This document shows positions 56,247 through 64,000 of a DNA stretch of 64,000 nt, piece by piece. The position numbers were made by a program, and so were the translations under genes. Numbering within the stretch: the stretch's first letter is position 1; each line of letters starts with the position of its first letter. Source of the DNA: Actinomycetes bacterium (GTDB taxonomy: Bacteria; Actinomycetota; Actinomycetes; S36-B12; GCA-2699445); NCBI GenBank assembly GCA_022599915.1, contig JAHZLH010000001.1:55542-119541 (forward strand), in the 5' to 3' direction. The notes beneath the pieces were generated by a model that saw only the letters and a list, made by a program, of their open reading frames with translations, was not told where the DNA came from and did not search any database.

Positions 56247-56312
56247 ATGAGTACAAGATGGCGTAGAAAGCACACGCCTGAGCAGATTGTCCGCACGCCT
56301 TAGGACGCTGAC
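56247..56312 (+). pseudogene. Fragment resembling IS3-family transposase OrfA
   Basis: From ATG 56247 the frame reads MSTRWRRKHTPEQIVR, then two residues and TAG at 56301-56303, then DAD. IS3-type OrfA proteins begin much like this (RKHTPEQIVRKLRDAD). No OrfB and no terminal repeats were found nearby, so this looks like a small relic. The rest of the 380-bp gap around it (56113-56495) holds no gene I can support. Confidence 0.45.
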
Positions 56313-56483
56313 CCAAGCCAGAATGACGATCACCGACTGGAAACACTAATGCCATCACCACAGGCCACATAGTGCGCTGGGCGACTGGGACCCCTTGGCA
56401 TCAATATCTCGCTTGGGGAGTCCCAATAACTACTAGTTCTCGTATTTGGCTCTGCTAAGTGTCCTAGGCCCTAATGTAAAGAG

Positions 56484-56489
56484 TACATT
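56484..56489 (+). promoter_or_regulatory. -10 box of a leaderless membrane-protein transcript
   Basis: TACATT is followed by six bases and GTG 56496. No ribosome site is seen. Confidence 0.45.
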
Positions 56490-56495
56490 CGAGAT

Positions 56496-56975
56496 GTGAA
56501 TAAACGTCCTTGGCAGTTCGTCGCGTTGGCAACGCTTTGCTTTATGCAGGCGGCAACTTTAGTCATGCAAAGCCTGCACGACGTACTCGTGCGGGCCAGT
56601 CCGGTAGCTGTGCAAAGTAGGTTGGATGAGGGTTTTGCGGGCTTGGGCGGCGAATCAACTCTGGATGCCATTTATGAGGAGTTCGCATCGAGAACTTTTG
56701 TGTTCACTACCATGGCCGTCCTGACTTTCATGTTTGGATTCTTGCTCTATCGCAGTGAGTACCTTCCAGCCGTGCGGTTGACTGGCACTATCTATTTCGC
56801 GATAGGTATGGCGGGGCAAATTCTTTTCGTAACGGGGTCTGCCGACACCACACTATTCGAGACAGGTGTCGATGACCTTCTTCAGAATGCGTTCACTGCG
56901 CTGCTCTTCCTCGGTTTTGTTTCCCTCTTCTTCGGTAAACCAGCTCAATGGGCCAATGAACATCGTGATGGCTAA
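56496..56975 (+). CDS. Hypothetical membrane protein
   Basis: A 159-residue protein with four predicted helices (about 8-26, 66-86, 95-113 and 127-145). The loop after helix 1 is hydrophilic and probably outside. No family is recognised. It is a single transcription unit: a leaderless promoter in front and an intrinsic terminator at 57097-57135. Confidence 0.6.
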   Translation: MNKRPWQFVALATLCFMQAATLVMQSLHDVLVRASPVAVQSRLDEGFAGLGGESTLDAIYEEFASRTFVFTTMAVLTFMFGFLLYRSEYLPAVRLTGTIYFAIGMAGQILFVTGSADTTLFETGVDDLLQNAFTALLFLGFVSLFFGKPAQWANEHRDG

Positions 56976-57096
56976 GGCTGACGCTTGGAACGCTACTTTT
57001 GACCACGAGGAACGGGGATAGCGGCGGTTGAGGTCTTGACACTCCGAAGTTAGTTTGAGGTATTGCAGGAGTCGAAGATGTACTTCCGGCACCATC

Positions 57097-57135
57097 CTCA
57101 GCCTCACGACACTGCGCGAGGCTGAGAGGCTTTTT
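57097..57135 (+). terminator. Intrinsic terminator
   Basis: CTCAGCCTC at 57097-57105 pairs perfectly with GAGGCTGAG at 57118-57126 around a 12-base loop, followed after AGGC by TTTTT at 57131-57135. It lies 120 bp after the gene ending at 56975. Confidence 0.75.
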
Positions 57136-57232
57136 AGCACGGTTGTCGGCGCGTCCGCTGATCTCGTTTACGAAATGCGTCAGGCTTGCATCACTCCGTC
57201 CGGAGTCGAAAGTCGCCAAGGAGGCTTGTCAG

Positions 57233-57580
57233 ATGAAATCAGAGGCTTTTCTCAGTTACGTGCGGGATCAAGTCATATTTATCAGCGTGTGGCTCATTGC
57301 GGTAGTTCTGTGGTTTGTCTTGGGGCTGATGGTGTTAGCCAGCGAAAATCTGCCGAGTCCGGGTAGTGCTTTCGTTGGCTCAGCAGTAATCGGTCTGTTC
57401 ATCTTGATCGTTGGACTCGGCACCGTTCGGCGGCTGCAACTGCTGTCTAAGGACATACCGCAGGATGAGCACGACACGGCCTTCGCCAAGGATTTCCAAA
57501 AACAGCCATGGCCTATTTTCATGTTTGTGATTGTTCTTGTAGTCGCAGGTGTTCTCTTTGCGCACTTCAGTGCGATCTAA
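57233..57580 (+). CDS. Small hypothetical membrane protein
   Basis: A 115-residue protein with three predicted helices (about 13-37, 46-66 and 93-113) and a charged loop, SKDIPQDEHDTAFAKDFQKQ, between the last two. AAGGAGG at 57219-57225 precedes ATG 57233 with ideal spacing, which supports it as a real gene. No family is recognised. Confidence 0.68.
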   Translation: MKSEAFLSYVRDQVIFISVWLIAVVLWFVLGLMVLASENLPSPGSAFVGSAVIGLFILIVGLGTVRRLQLLSKDIPQDEHDTAFAKDFQKQPWPIFMFVIVLVVAGVLFAHFSAI

Positions 57581-57727
57581 CTCCGGTGCGATTGTCTAAC
57601 CGCTGAACGTTTCGCTTGGATGAGAAGAAGATAAGTCGGGTCTTTCGAACCCTCATGGACGACTAGGCCTACAAAAGTAGAGACGTAGGAATAGTGAACT
57701 GGTTGTGAGCCAGTCAGCGAAGGGTGG

Positions 57728-57758
57728 CCAGAGTGGTCAGGATGACCAGAGTAGTCAG
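57728..57758 (+). repeat. Direct repeat upstream of the renalase-like gene
   Basis: CCAGAGTGGTCAG at 57728-57740 recurs as CCAGAGTAGTCAG at 57746-57758, one mismatch, 18 bp apart. The pair ends just before the -10 box of the next gene and covers the -35 region, so it may be a regulator site. Confidence 0.4.
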
Positions 57759-57761
57759 CAC

Positions 57762-57767
57762 TAGGCT
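57762..57767 (+). promoter_or_regulatory. -10 box of a leaderless flavoprotein transcript
   Basis: TAGGCT is followed by six bases and ATG 57774. No ribosome site is seen. Confidence 0.5.
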
Positions 57768-57773
57768 ACTCAC

Positions 57774-58718
57774 ATGACCAGTCCTCGCATCGGTGTCGTG
57801 GGTGGCGGAATAGCGGGACTCGTCCTGGCCCAGCGACTGGCTGCCAATGGTGTGCAACCCGTCATCGTAGACAAGGCCAAGCGGCTCGGCGGTCGACTAT
57901 CGGCGCGGCCCTTGCTGGGGGAGTTGGTGCCTACCTCGGTGCGGACCTGTCGGGTTGGTGTCCAACAGTCCGCCGTGCTGCAGGAGCTGCTGGGTGATGC
58001 GGCAGAAGTCGGGTCCGCGGCTGATGGTTGGTGCGACGTACAGATCACGGCCGCAGCGTCTGCTCGGATTGCGAAAGTGTCGCAGCAGTTCGAACGCCAT
58101 CAGGGGTTAGTCACTCACCTGTCTCAGCCATCGACCGGCGGTGTCCGACTGCACCTGTGGGGGAACGCTCCCGGCATTGACGTGGATGCAGTCGTCCTCA
58201 CCCCACCACTGCCGCAGACCGTACAGTTGTTCGACCGCAGCGGCTTGACTGTTCCAGACCCCTGGCGAACCGCGCAGTACACGCAACGCCTGGTGTTGCT
58301 GGCGGAGGGTTCGCTGCCGGTCGGTGATGTGCCTGAAGAGCACGACGGCTGGGCTCAGGTGTTCGTCGATCGAGTCGCTGACTCTGACCAGGTTCGGCTC
58401 GCCGCCTACGCCGACAACAAGATCAGCAGTCAACTGTGGGATCTGGACGTTACTGATGCCCAAGCCCGGTTGGCTCTCGGCCTCCGTGAAGTCTTGCCGG
58501 GGCTGGCGTTGCGTACTGCCGACGTGAAGCGTTGGCGCTACGCCAACGCCATCAATACTGCAGATTGGGATGCGGGCCAACCGGTGAGTGACTCCTTGCC
58601 GGTCTGGATGACCGGAGATGGTGTCGGAGAACCGAGTGGCGAATTCCTCGGCGTCCACCGTGCCGTCACATCAGCGCTGGCTGCCCATCGTGGCCTGGCC
58701 GGAAACTTTGATCACTAA
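57774..58718 (+). CDS. NAD(P)/FAD-dependent oxidoreductase (renalase-like)
   Basis: A 314-residue flavoprotein. GGGIAG at 10-15 is the dinucleotide-binding motif and IVDKAKRLGGRLSARP the following FAD block. KRWRYANA and WMTGDGVGE near the C-terminus match bacterial renalase-like amine oxidase relatives. The substrate is unknown; bacterial renalases oxidise off-pathway dihydro-NAD(P) isomers. Its end overlaps a small convergent gene by 4 bp. Confidence 0.8.
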   Translation: MTSPRIGVVGGGIAGLVLAQRLAANGVQPVIVDKAKRLGGRLSARPLLGELVPTSVRTCRVGVQQSAVLQELLGDAAEVGSAADGWCDVQITAAASARIAKVSQQFERHQGLVTHLSQPSTGGVRLHLWGNAPGIDVDAVVLTPPLPQTVQLFDRSGLTVPDPWRTAQYTQRLVLLAEGSLPVGDVPEEHDGWAQVFVDRVADSDQVRLAAYADNKISSQLWDLDVTDAQARLALGLREVLPGLALRTADVKRWRYANAINTADWDAGQPVSDSLPVWMTGDGVGEPSGEFLGVHRAVTSALAAHRGLAGNFDH

Positions 58719-58900
58719 GGAAATAGTAGGAAAAGCACCCACGCCAGGAATGCCAGCAGCGCCAAAGAGCCGCCGATGGTGAAGCAGGCGAGGAGCCAAG
58801 TGGCGATATCGTCGGTCCGAGCGCGCTTCCGTACTTGATACTCGTGGTAGGTGTCCAGGTGAAACGCATCGGTTTCCGGGAGTGATCGCTGCTCGTTCAT
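58715..58900 (-). CDS. Small single-span membrane protein
   Basis: A 61-residue protein with a charged N-terminal half (YHEYQVRKRARTDD) and one or two hydrophobic segments from about 33 to the end. GGGGGA lies a few bases before ATG 58900, which supports translation. No family is recognised. Confidence 0.55.
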   Translation of the reverse strand: MNEQRSLPETDAFHLDTYHEYQVRKRARTDDIATWLLACFTIGGSLALLAFLAWVLFLLFP

Positions 58901-59110
58901 GCTTCCCCCACTTGTCTGCTTCGTTCAAGCGAGTGTGTGGGTTGGGTCCGACAAGGCATCCCTGAAGCATTGGCGAGGTCCGAGAACTCCTTGGCAGCAA
59001 ATCAGCGCTCAGGAGTGTCGACTCACTGCATCACTCACGCTGGCTGCCAGTCGCTGGATCGTTGCTGCCGCCTGTCCAACCTCGGGAGCGATCATGGTGG
59101 CACCCTGGAC

Positions 59111-59254
59111 CTACCGGGCACGAAGACTTACTGAAACGTCAGCGGACTGTGATGCCGATGCGGCTTGACTGACCAGAGCGTGGTCTGCGGAAACCTGCGG
59201 CAACAGGGTGAGCCCAAGGGCTGCACACGCTACCGACACGACGTGTTGCCTCAT
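59111..59254 (-). CDS. Possible 47-residue exported peptide
   Basis: ATG at 59254 opens a 47-codon frame whose first 23 residues (HVVSVACAALGLTLLPQVSA) look like a signal peptide with cleavage after VSA, leaving about 24 residues rich in Ser and Ala. GGGGGTGA precedes the ATG. It may be a real small secreted peptide or the start of a larger secreted protein cut short. The rest of the 580-bp gap (58901-59480) shows no other gene. Confidence 0.35.
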   Translation of the reverse strand: MRQHVVSVACAALGLTLLPQVSADHALVSQAASASQSADVSVSLRAR

Positions 59255-59480
59255 GAGTTCACCCCCGTATGAATACTCAGTTCAGGCGGTTCATCGGCAG
59301 CCCACGACGTGCACTGAAAAGTCCGGTGCGTGACGTGGCCGACATCTAGCTGGCCGGCACTGCTGCCTCGCGACGTTGCTTTGACCCGCCTCAGCGACGC
59401 GTTATCGCAGTACCACCAGGAGGGGTCCGGTTCTCGCCGATCCACCCGGGGCTGATCACACCAGGTCGTAGCGTCGATCG

Positions 59481-61166
59481 CTAGCCGATGAGGTAGGTAT
59501 CTGCGTCACCGGGGCCGCGGAAGACCCCCACGATCACCGCAGTGCCCACATTCTGGACAAAGCCATAGAGGCCATCGAAGACTAACTTGTCGACCACCTG
59601 TCGGCTGTCGCGTTCCATGATCAGTACCTGGGATTTGGCGGATCCGGCTTCCGGATTCCCTGAGGTGCCTGCGACTCCTAGATCGGCATCTGCGACTCCC
59701 AGATAGAGGTAGCCGTCGGCGACTGCCACGCTGGAGACAGCGGCGTCTACTGACAGGGTCTCGAGCGTCGTGTGGTCGCGAGCATCGACAACAAATATCG
59801 TGCTGGACGCGGTGTCGGACTCGACGAGGTACACGCGATCTTCGGAGACGCCAGCGAATTCCACTGGGATGCTCTTGACTAAAGCATTGGTCTCGGTGTC
59901 GAAAACCGAAGTGACGTGTGTTGAATCATCGAGATGGGCGGAGGCGTAGATGAATCGCCCGACGGTCGTCAGGTTCCCGTAAAACTGGCCCTCATCAACG
60001 GAGGCAAGCTCCTGACCAGTTGCTGGATCGATCTGTACTAGCCGACCAGTGGAACCATGTGAGCTACCGGTTCCGAATAGCGACAGATAGAGCTTGCCGT
60101 TACTGGCATGCAAGTCACCCAACAGCGTCAAACTTTGCGACAACGTCGTCACTGAGGTCACCTGACCACTTGCCGCGTCCATGACCAGCAGTCGCGGATC
60201 AGGCTCGGCGTCGGGTGAGCTCGAGTGATGTGAAGTCACGAAGTAGAACAAGCCGTTGTCGGCAGTGAAACGCAAGATCCACTCGTCGTCAGCCAAGGCC
60301 ACCGGAAGGCGCCGCTGTATGTCGAAGGTCACCGGATCGATCTGTGCAACGTAGTCGTTGTTGTCGTCTTGGACCCCAGCGTAAATATCGCCGTCCATGA
60401 CCGCGACGCCAACAATCCAGTCATCGATGTCCAGCGTCGCGATCACATCGATCGCCTGGTCCGGTGCGGTAACCGTTGACCAGGGACTCTGGCCATTCTC
60501 GTTGATCGCAGCAACGCGGAATTGGTAGTTGATGCCTCGGGCCACAGTCACGTCATAGCTGGTGGTGATGTTGCCGGTCGACTCCACCACATCGGTCCAA
60601 CCGCTGCCAGAATCGGATTGGATTCGGTAGCCGGTGAGTCCAGCTTGGACTTCGGGGGCCTGCCAGGAGAGCCGGACTGCAAGTGCCTTGGAGGCGGTTC
60701 TCACGGCTATCGGTGCTGACGGCAGTAAGACTGCTGGTTGGCGGAAGGCGAGTCGCAGAGTTTTGCTAACCGCGCCTTTCACGCGCTGCGGCCGCACCAG
60801 TTTCGCGCGGAGTTTGACCTTGTTCTTCTTGTTTGGCAGCGACAGTTTGCTCCGGTATCGACCCTTCTTGTTGGTTTTAGTGGTGACAACGGTTTTCCAC
60901 TTCTTGCCCTTCTTGTGCTGGATCTGGACCTTAGCCTTGGTGACCTTGTCGCGTTGGGAATCGAAAGCCTTGCCTTTCACCCGGAACGAACGACCACTGA
61001 TCGGATCGTTCTTGGGGCCTTTAAGGGTTACTTTCGCCGCGGATTTCGCGCGTTGCGAGGCATTGACTTCGCCGGGCTCGGCTGCGGCGAGTGCAGCGTT
61101 AGGTGCTGCTAGCCCCAGCGCCATCGGCACAGCCATTCCCATTGCGACAACACGTACTGACAACAT
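59481..61166 (-). CDS. Secreted Ig-like, Fn3 and beta-propeller protein
   Basis: A 561-residue exported protein. A signal peptide (to about 28) is followed by a Lys-rich Ig-like module (about 45-125, KKGKKWKTVVTTKTNKKGRY), a fibronectin type III domain (about 148-236, with GLTGYRIQSDSG and YQFRVAAINENG) and a repeat region from about 243 that should fold as a beta-propeller (blades with VAVMDGDIYAGV, VADGYLYLGVAD). No catalytic site is evident, so binding or adhesion at the surface is likely. GGGGGA precedes ATG 61166. Confidence 0.78.
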   Translation of the reverse strand: MLSVRVVAMGMAVPMALGLAAPNAALAAAEPGEVNASQRAKSAAKVTLKGPKNDPISGRSFRVKGKAFDSQRDKVTKAKVQIQHKKGKKWKTVVTTKTNKKGRYRSKLSLPNKKNKVKLRAKLVRPQRVKGAVSKTLRLAFRQPAVLLPSAPIAVRTASKALAVRLSWQAPEVQAGLTGYRIQSDSGSGWTDVVESTGNITTSYDVTVARGINYQFRVAAINENGQSPWSTVTAPDQAIDVIATLDIDDWIVGVAVMDGDIYAGVQDDNNDYVAQIDPVTFDIQRRLPVALADDEWILRFTADNGLFYFVTSHHSSSPDAEPDPRLLVMDAASGQVTSVTTLSQSLTLLGDLHASNGKLYLSLFGTGSSHGSTGRLVQIDPATGQELASVDEGQFYGNLTTVGRFIYASAHLDDSTHVTSVFDTETNALVKSIPVEFAGVSEDRVYLVESDTASSTIFVVDARDHTTLETLSVDAAVSSVAVADGYLYLGVADADLGVAGTSGNPEAGSAKSQVLIMERDSRQVVDKLVFDGLYGFVQNVGTAVIVGVFRGPGDADTYLIG

Positions 61167-61664
61167 GGATCCCCCGTAGTGAAGTTGATTCCCTCGCAGG
61201 ACTTATCGGCATCGAGATCTCAGTCTTTAATATCTCGGTCTCTAATGCGGACGAACGAAGCTTTGCATGGCAAGGCATGTTGGCCCGTTTGTTTCTCACG
61301 GTGCTGCTCGTGTGACGCGAGCACGAGAAAGTGGTGTCGCCGCTGGGGGTTGGGATGGTGCTAGCAGTCGCATTCCTGCCAGCGGGTGTACGGGAACGAC
61401 TGGCGACGTTGGGGATAGGTCAGCGACGTGAAACGGTGTCTTGCCGGCAGCGCCAGGTTTTGTGGCGAATCAAACGCGGTTGACAGTGGCCGTGGCCGTG
61501 GCCGTGGCCGTGGCCGTGGCCGCGACATTTAATCGACGTAGTGTGCACACCTGGCGACGAAAACCGCGGCATGAGCACGCGGCGTGAAGAACCTAGCGTC
61601 ATGGCTAGGGGAGAGATGGCCCGATACTGGGGCCAGTAAATCTTTGATCTGCGCAAGACAGAAC
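61167..61664. other. Intergenic region with a hexanucleotide repeat
   Basis: About 500 bp between the secreted protein start and the cspA terminator. It contains the GTGGCC repeat and presumably the promoter of the gene on its left. No supported gene was found. Confidence 0.5.
61486..61521 (+). repeat. (GTGGCC)6 tandem repeat
   Basis: Six perfect copies of GTGGCC in a row, followed by an imperfect GCGAC. It is in non-coding DNA; on the minus strand a short open frame would read Gly-His repeats, but that frame has no other sign of coding. Confidence 0.9.
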
Positions 61665-61701
61665 CGCTCGGGGACATACCAGTGCGGCATGTCCCCGAGC
61701 G
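61665..61701 (-). terminator. cspA terminator
   Basis: CGCTCGGGGACAT at 61665-61677 and ATGTCCCCGAGCG at 61689-61701 form a perfect 13-bp stem with an 11-base loop, starting seven bases after the cspA stop. On the minus strand it is followed by GGTTCTGTCTT, a weak T-rich tail. Confidence 0.8.
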
Positions 61702-61708
61702 TTACCCA

Positions 61709-61912
61709 CTAGAGCGGGCGAATGTTCGTGGCCTGTGGGCCCTTCTGACCCTGCTCGATGTCGAATTCGACTTTCTGATCCTCCTGCAGGTTGCGATGCC
61801 CGCTGCCAGCGATCTCGCTGTAGTGAGCAAAGACGTCTTCTGATGCGCCATCGGGAGTGATGAAGCCGAAGCCCTTGTCGGAGTTGAACCATTTAACGGT
61901 GCCGGTTGCCAT
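61709..61912 (-). CDS. cspA: Cold shock protein
   Basis: A 67-residue CspA-type protein: single OB fold that binds single-stranded RNA and [18 protein letters not shown] (RNP1) and DVFAHYSEI (RNP2) are both present, ending [15 protein letters not shown] 61912 gives the standard length, with AAGGAA about ten bases upstream. A strong stem-loop follows the gene. Confidence 0.96.
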   Translation of the reverse strand: MATGTVKWFNSDKGFGFITPDGASEDVFAHYSEIAGSGHRNLQEDQKVEFDIEQGQKGPQATNIRPL

Positions 61913-62436
61913 AACGCGTATTTCCTTGATGTTGCTACGAACTAAGAATAGTTCTTGTTGAATCGGGCCATAGTTGACCCACCCTCTACTGTCCCCTATG
62001 CCCATTTGAGTTTTGCGGCGGGGGTACGTTTCGCCGTTTGCGAGGTCGCTGAGCCACTCCCTTGAGGTGCGGTACATGACCGCGCAGGAGTCAGTCAGGC
62101 TTTGCAATCCGGGCCCGTAAACCGCCCATGAGTGACCATGCAGGGGAGGCTGCGGGAAGTCGCAGTCACAAGCGACCGACGGGTAAGGGGCTTTCGGGAG
62201 CACCGGGGTCCAGTGACCTGGGAGCTAAGTAGTGAGCGGTAGTGACCATCTCGCGGTACAACTGCGCCGCCGCGATGTCGGGTAGGGGACCGTTGACCGT
62301 GGCTGGAGCGGTCATCGCAGCAGTTGGCCGCCCAGGCATCAAGGAACGGTGATTTCTCCAATGCATTCCTGTCGCTAGAGTGGGGACTCCGCAGACGGTC
62401 CAGCACCCGTCGCACTAGGCAGTCAGGGCCACAGAC
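61913..62436. other. Intergenic region between cspA and hchA
   Basis: 524 bp between divergent genes. It should carry the cspA leader and promoter and the hchA promoter. A 66-codon minus-strand frame at 62166-62366 was considered but lacks support. No other structure was clear. Confidence 0.45.
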
Positions 62437-63300
62437 ATGATCAGATCCCTACTAGGGATTGCTCCGCAATCTGAGCCGGATGGCTCATTCCGCCCATCCA
62501 AGGTCGCACTACGGTTAGCGACCTCCAAGACCACTGATTTCCAGGCGCCTCAATACGACAAATCTGTCGGACCGAGATCCCGAATCCTGGTCATTGCCAC
62601 GGAACGCAAGAACCTGCGGATGCAGAACGGTAAGGAGTTTTCGACCGGTAATCACCCAGTGGAAATGTTTGTGCCGCTGTTGCATTTGCGTGAGGCGGGT
62701 TTCGATCTGGACATCGCTACACCTACCGGAGCACCCGCAGTGCTGGAAATGTGGGCCTTCCCCACAGAAGACAAGAATGTGACTGATATTCACCAACAAC
62801 TGCAACAGGACCTCGCGAAGCCGATAAGTCTCGCTGATTTTGTGGCGAATTCTTTGGGGGATGCGCAGCAGTACGCTGCGATCTTCATCCCCGGTGGCCA
62901 CGGCGCGATGCTGGGACTGCCCGATGACCCCAACGTTGCACGAGTCCTCGAATGGGCGCACAACAACGACATCTACACGATCAGCATCTGTCATGGGCCA
63001 GCAGCATTGTTGGCCACGGCGTTGGATGGTCAAGACTTTTTGTATGCCGGATATGACATGGCGGTCTTCCCCGACTCAGTCGACCGGCAGACACCCTTGG
63101 TGGGCTACCTGCCAGGACACATGCCAGGTCCACTCAGCGGACGACTTCAAGAACTCGGTGCCACGATTGTGAACAAGAAGGCCGACAAGTCCGTCTGTAT
63201 CGATCGCAAGCTCATCACGGGTGCCAGTCCGCAAGCCGCGAATCAGCTCGGCAAGCTGGCAGCAACAACGCTTCTGAATAGCGCTGCCGAAAGTAACTAG
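62437..63300 (+). CDS. hchA: DJ-1/PfpI-family glyoxalase III / Hsp31-like protein
   Basis: A 287-residue protein closely matching Escherichia coli HchA (Hsp31), which converts methylglyoxal to lactate without cofactors and acts as a holdase. Cys185-His186 in ICHGPAALL and Glu76 in HPVEMF correspond to the catalytic triad. EMWAFPTED, FIPGGHGAM and RKLITGASPQAAN are further shared blocks. It stands alone, divergent from cspA; stress induction is plausible but not shown. Confidence 0.93.
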   Translation: MIRSLLGIAPQSEPDGSFRPSKVALRLATSKTTDFQAPQYDKSVGPRSRILVIATERKNLRMQNGKEFSTGNHPVEMFVPLLHLREAGFDLDIATPTGAPAVLEMWAFPTEDKNVTDIHQQLQQDLAKPISLADFVANSLGDAQQYAAIFIPGGHGAMLGLPDDPNVARVLEWAHNNDIYTISICHGPAALLATALDGQDFLYAGYDMAVFPDSVDRQTPLVGYLPGHMPGPLSGRLQELGATIVNKKADKSVCIDRKLITGASPQAANQLGKLAATTLLNSAAESN

Positions 63301-63556
63301 GGATTAGCCGTTCACTAGCTCGGCTATTCGGCAAGTAAATGGCCCTGGCGGTGGGGGAGTACCGCTGTGCCAAGTCGTCGTACCACTGCATCCCACCGAG
63401 TAACTCCGTCGGACCCGGTGGGGGTGCTTGATAGTCGGGTGACACGCCCGCATGTGGTCTCGTTGCAGCGGCACGCCTCAGCCCGCCAGCAACTGTGGCA
63501 GTAGTTACTCACCCGGGGAGAGCGCGGCGAGGGAAAGTGCCTGCCAGACTGGTCGG

Positions 63557-63964
63557 ATGGATCACTTCCCAGTAGTGGTGGATTTCCCGGTGCGTTGGGG
63601 CGAGATAGACGCGTTGGGTCACGTCAACAACACGGTGTATTTTCAATGGTTTGAGTCGGCCCGGATTGCTTTCTTCGGTCGTACGGAGTTTCCCACCACC
63701 CTGGCTGACCATGTTTCGCCGATCCTCGCGCAGACCGAATGTGAGTTTCTGCATCCGGTGACGTTTCCTTCGGATGTGAGCATCGGGACTCGGGTCAGCC
63801 GGGTAGGCAACACCAGTCTGACCATGGAGTACCTAGTGCAGTTGGCTGACGGCACCGACGTCGCGCGCGGAAAAGCCGTGGTCGTTCTCGTCGACACCAG
63901 AAGTGGTAAACCGCAGCCACTGCCGGAATCGGTGAAGACCGCCGTCGCGGCGCTGGATCACTAG
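63557..63964 (+). CDS. Acyl-CoA thioesterase (4HBT hotdog fold)
   Basis: A 135-residue hotdog-fold thioesterase. VRWGEIDALGHVNNTVYFQWFESAR-type N-terminus holds the 4HBT motif DALGHVNN, with Asp18 as probable catalytic residue. It should hydrolyse an acyl-CoA; the chain is unknown. ATG 63557 gives the standard family N-terminus. The last 36 bases of the window after it hold nothing recognisable. Confidence 0.87.
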   Translation: MDHFPVVVDFPVRWGEIDALGHVNNTVYFQWFESARIAFFGRTEFPTTLADHVSPILAQTECEFLHPVTFPSDVSIGTRVSRVGNTSLTMEYLVQLADGTDVARGKAVVVLVDTRSGKPQPLPESVKTAVAALDH

Positions 63965-64000
63965 CGCGCGCTACTGGCGCACAATCTGTCCGAGGGGGGA

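Noticed and set aside
57143..57165. TTGTCGGCG at about 57141 before the small membrane protein.
   Set aside because: The bases eight positions downstream are not TANNNT.
61420..61677. Minus-strand frame encoding Gly-His repeats.
   Set aside because: The repeats come only from the GTGGCC array, and the frame runs through the cspA terminator.
62166..62366. A 66-codon minus-strand frame with LPDIAAAQLYREMV, faintly like the start of a dehydrogenase E1 alpha protein.
   Set aside because: Similarity is short and does not continue in any frame; no ribosome site. Treated as chance.

Overview
The window is a stretch of chromosome from a free-living, mid-to-high-GC Actinomycetota bacterium. The evidence is conserved actinobacterial gene order (infB-rbfA-truB-ribF; rpsO-pnp-pepR-dapB; thyX-dapA-rnj-ftsK; pgsA-cinA-clgR; recA-recX), actinobacterial families (DUF503, DUF3046, DUF2510-RDD, ClgR-like regulator, TetR/GlpD/AGPS-like cluster) and TANNNT -10 boxes placed about 6 nt before start codons, the mark of leaderless mRNAs. 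I cannot name a genus. No tRNA, rRNA, CRISPR array, prophage or intact insertion sequence was seen.

Layout. 1-4.5 kb: translation and ribosome maturation genes with a decayed DUF503 gene between infB and rbfA, then a fused two-repeat TMEM175-type channel on the minus strand. 4.7-10.9 kb: pnp, an M16 peptidase, dapB, dtd and small proteins. 10.9-14.8 kb: TetR and glpD divergent from an alkyl-DHAP-synthase-like flavoprotein, with an inverted-repeat operator between them. 14.8-26.7 kb: thyX, dapA, rnj, ftsK, rimO, pgsA, cinA, a ClgR-like regulator and a PAC2 protein. 26.7-34 kb: a DNA repair block with Lhr helicase, DUF3046, recA, recX and an AlkB-type dioxygenase. The recA promoter region carries a LexA/SOS box and a PafBC-type (RecA-NDp) promoter; a similar promoter precedes ftsK. 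34-43 kb: a phosphatase, a CDF transporter, then trehalose/glucose metabolism (TreS-maltokinase fusion, glucose-6-phosphate dehydrogenase, GH15 hydrolase).

43-52 kb: trmB, a cupin, a DUF308-DUF389 fusion, two secreted enzymes (metalloprotease, SGNH hydrolase), and a stand-alone TM0106-type RecB-like nuclease preceded by 14-bp repeats. 52.9-56.1 kb: a xylose-type ABC importer with a strong stem-loop after the binding-protein gene. 56-64 kb is looser accessory sequence: an IS3-like fragment, small membrane proteins, a renalase-like flavoprotein, a secreted Ig-like/Fn3/beta-propeller protein, a hexanucleotide repeat, cspA, hchA and a thioesterase.

Most of the window is ordinary core genome. I saw no clear new defence or biosynthetic system. 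The observations most worth checking are the DNA-damage promoter pair (recA and ftsK), alkB coupled to recX, the fused TMEM175-type channel, the repeats before the short TM0106 nuclease, and the maltokinase with Asn in place of the expected catalytic Asp.
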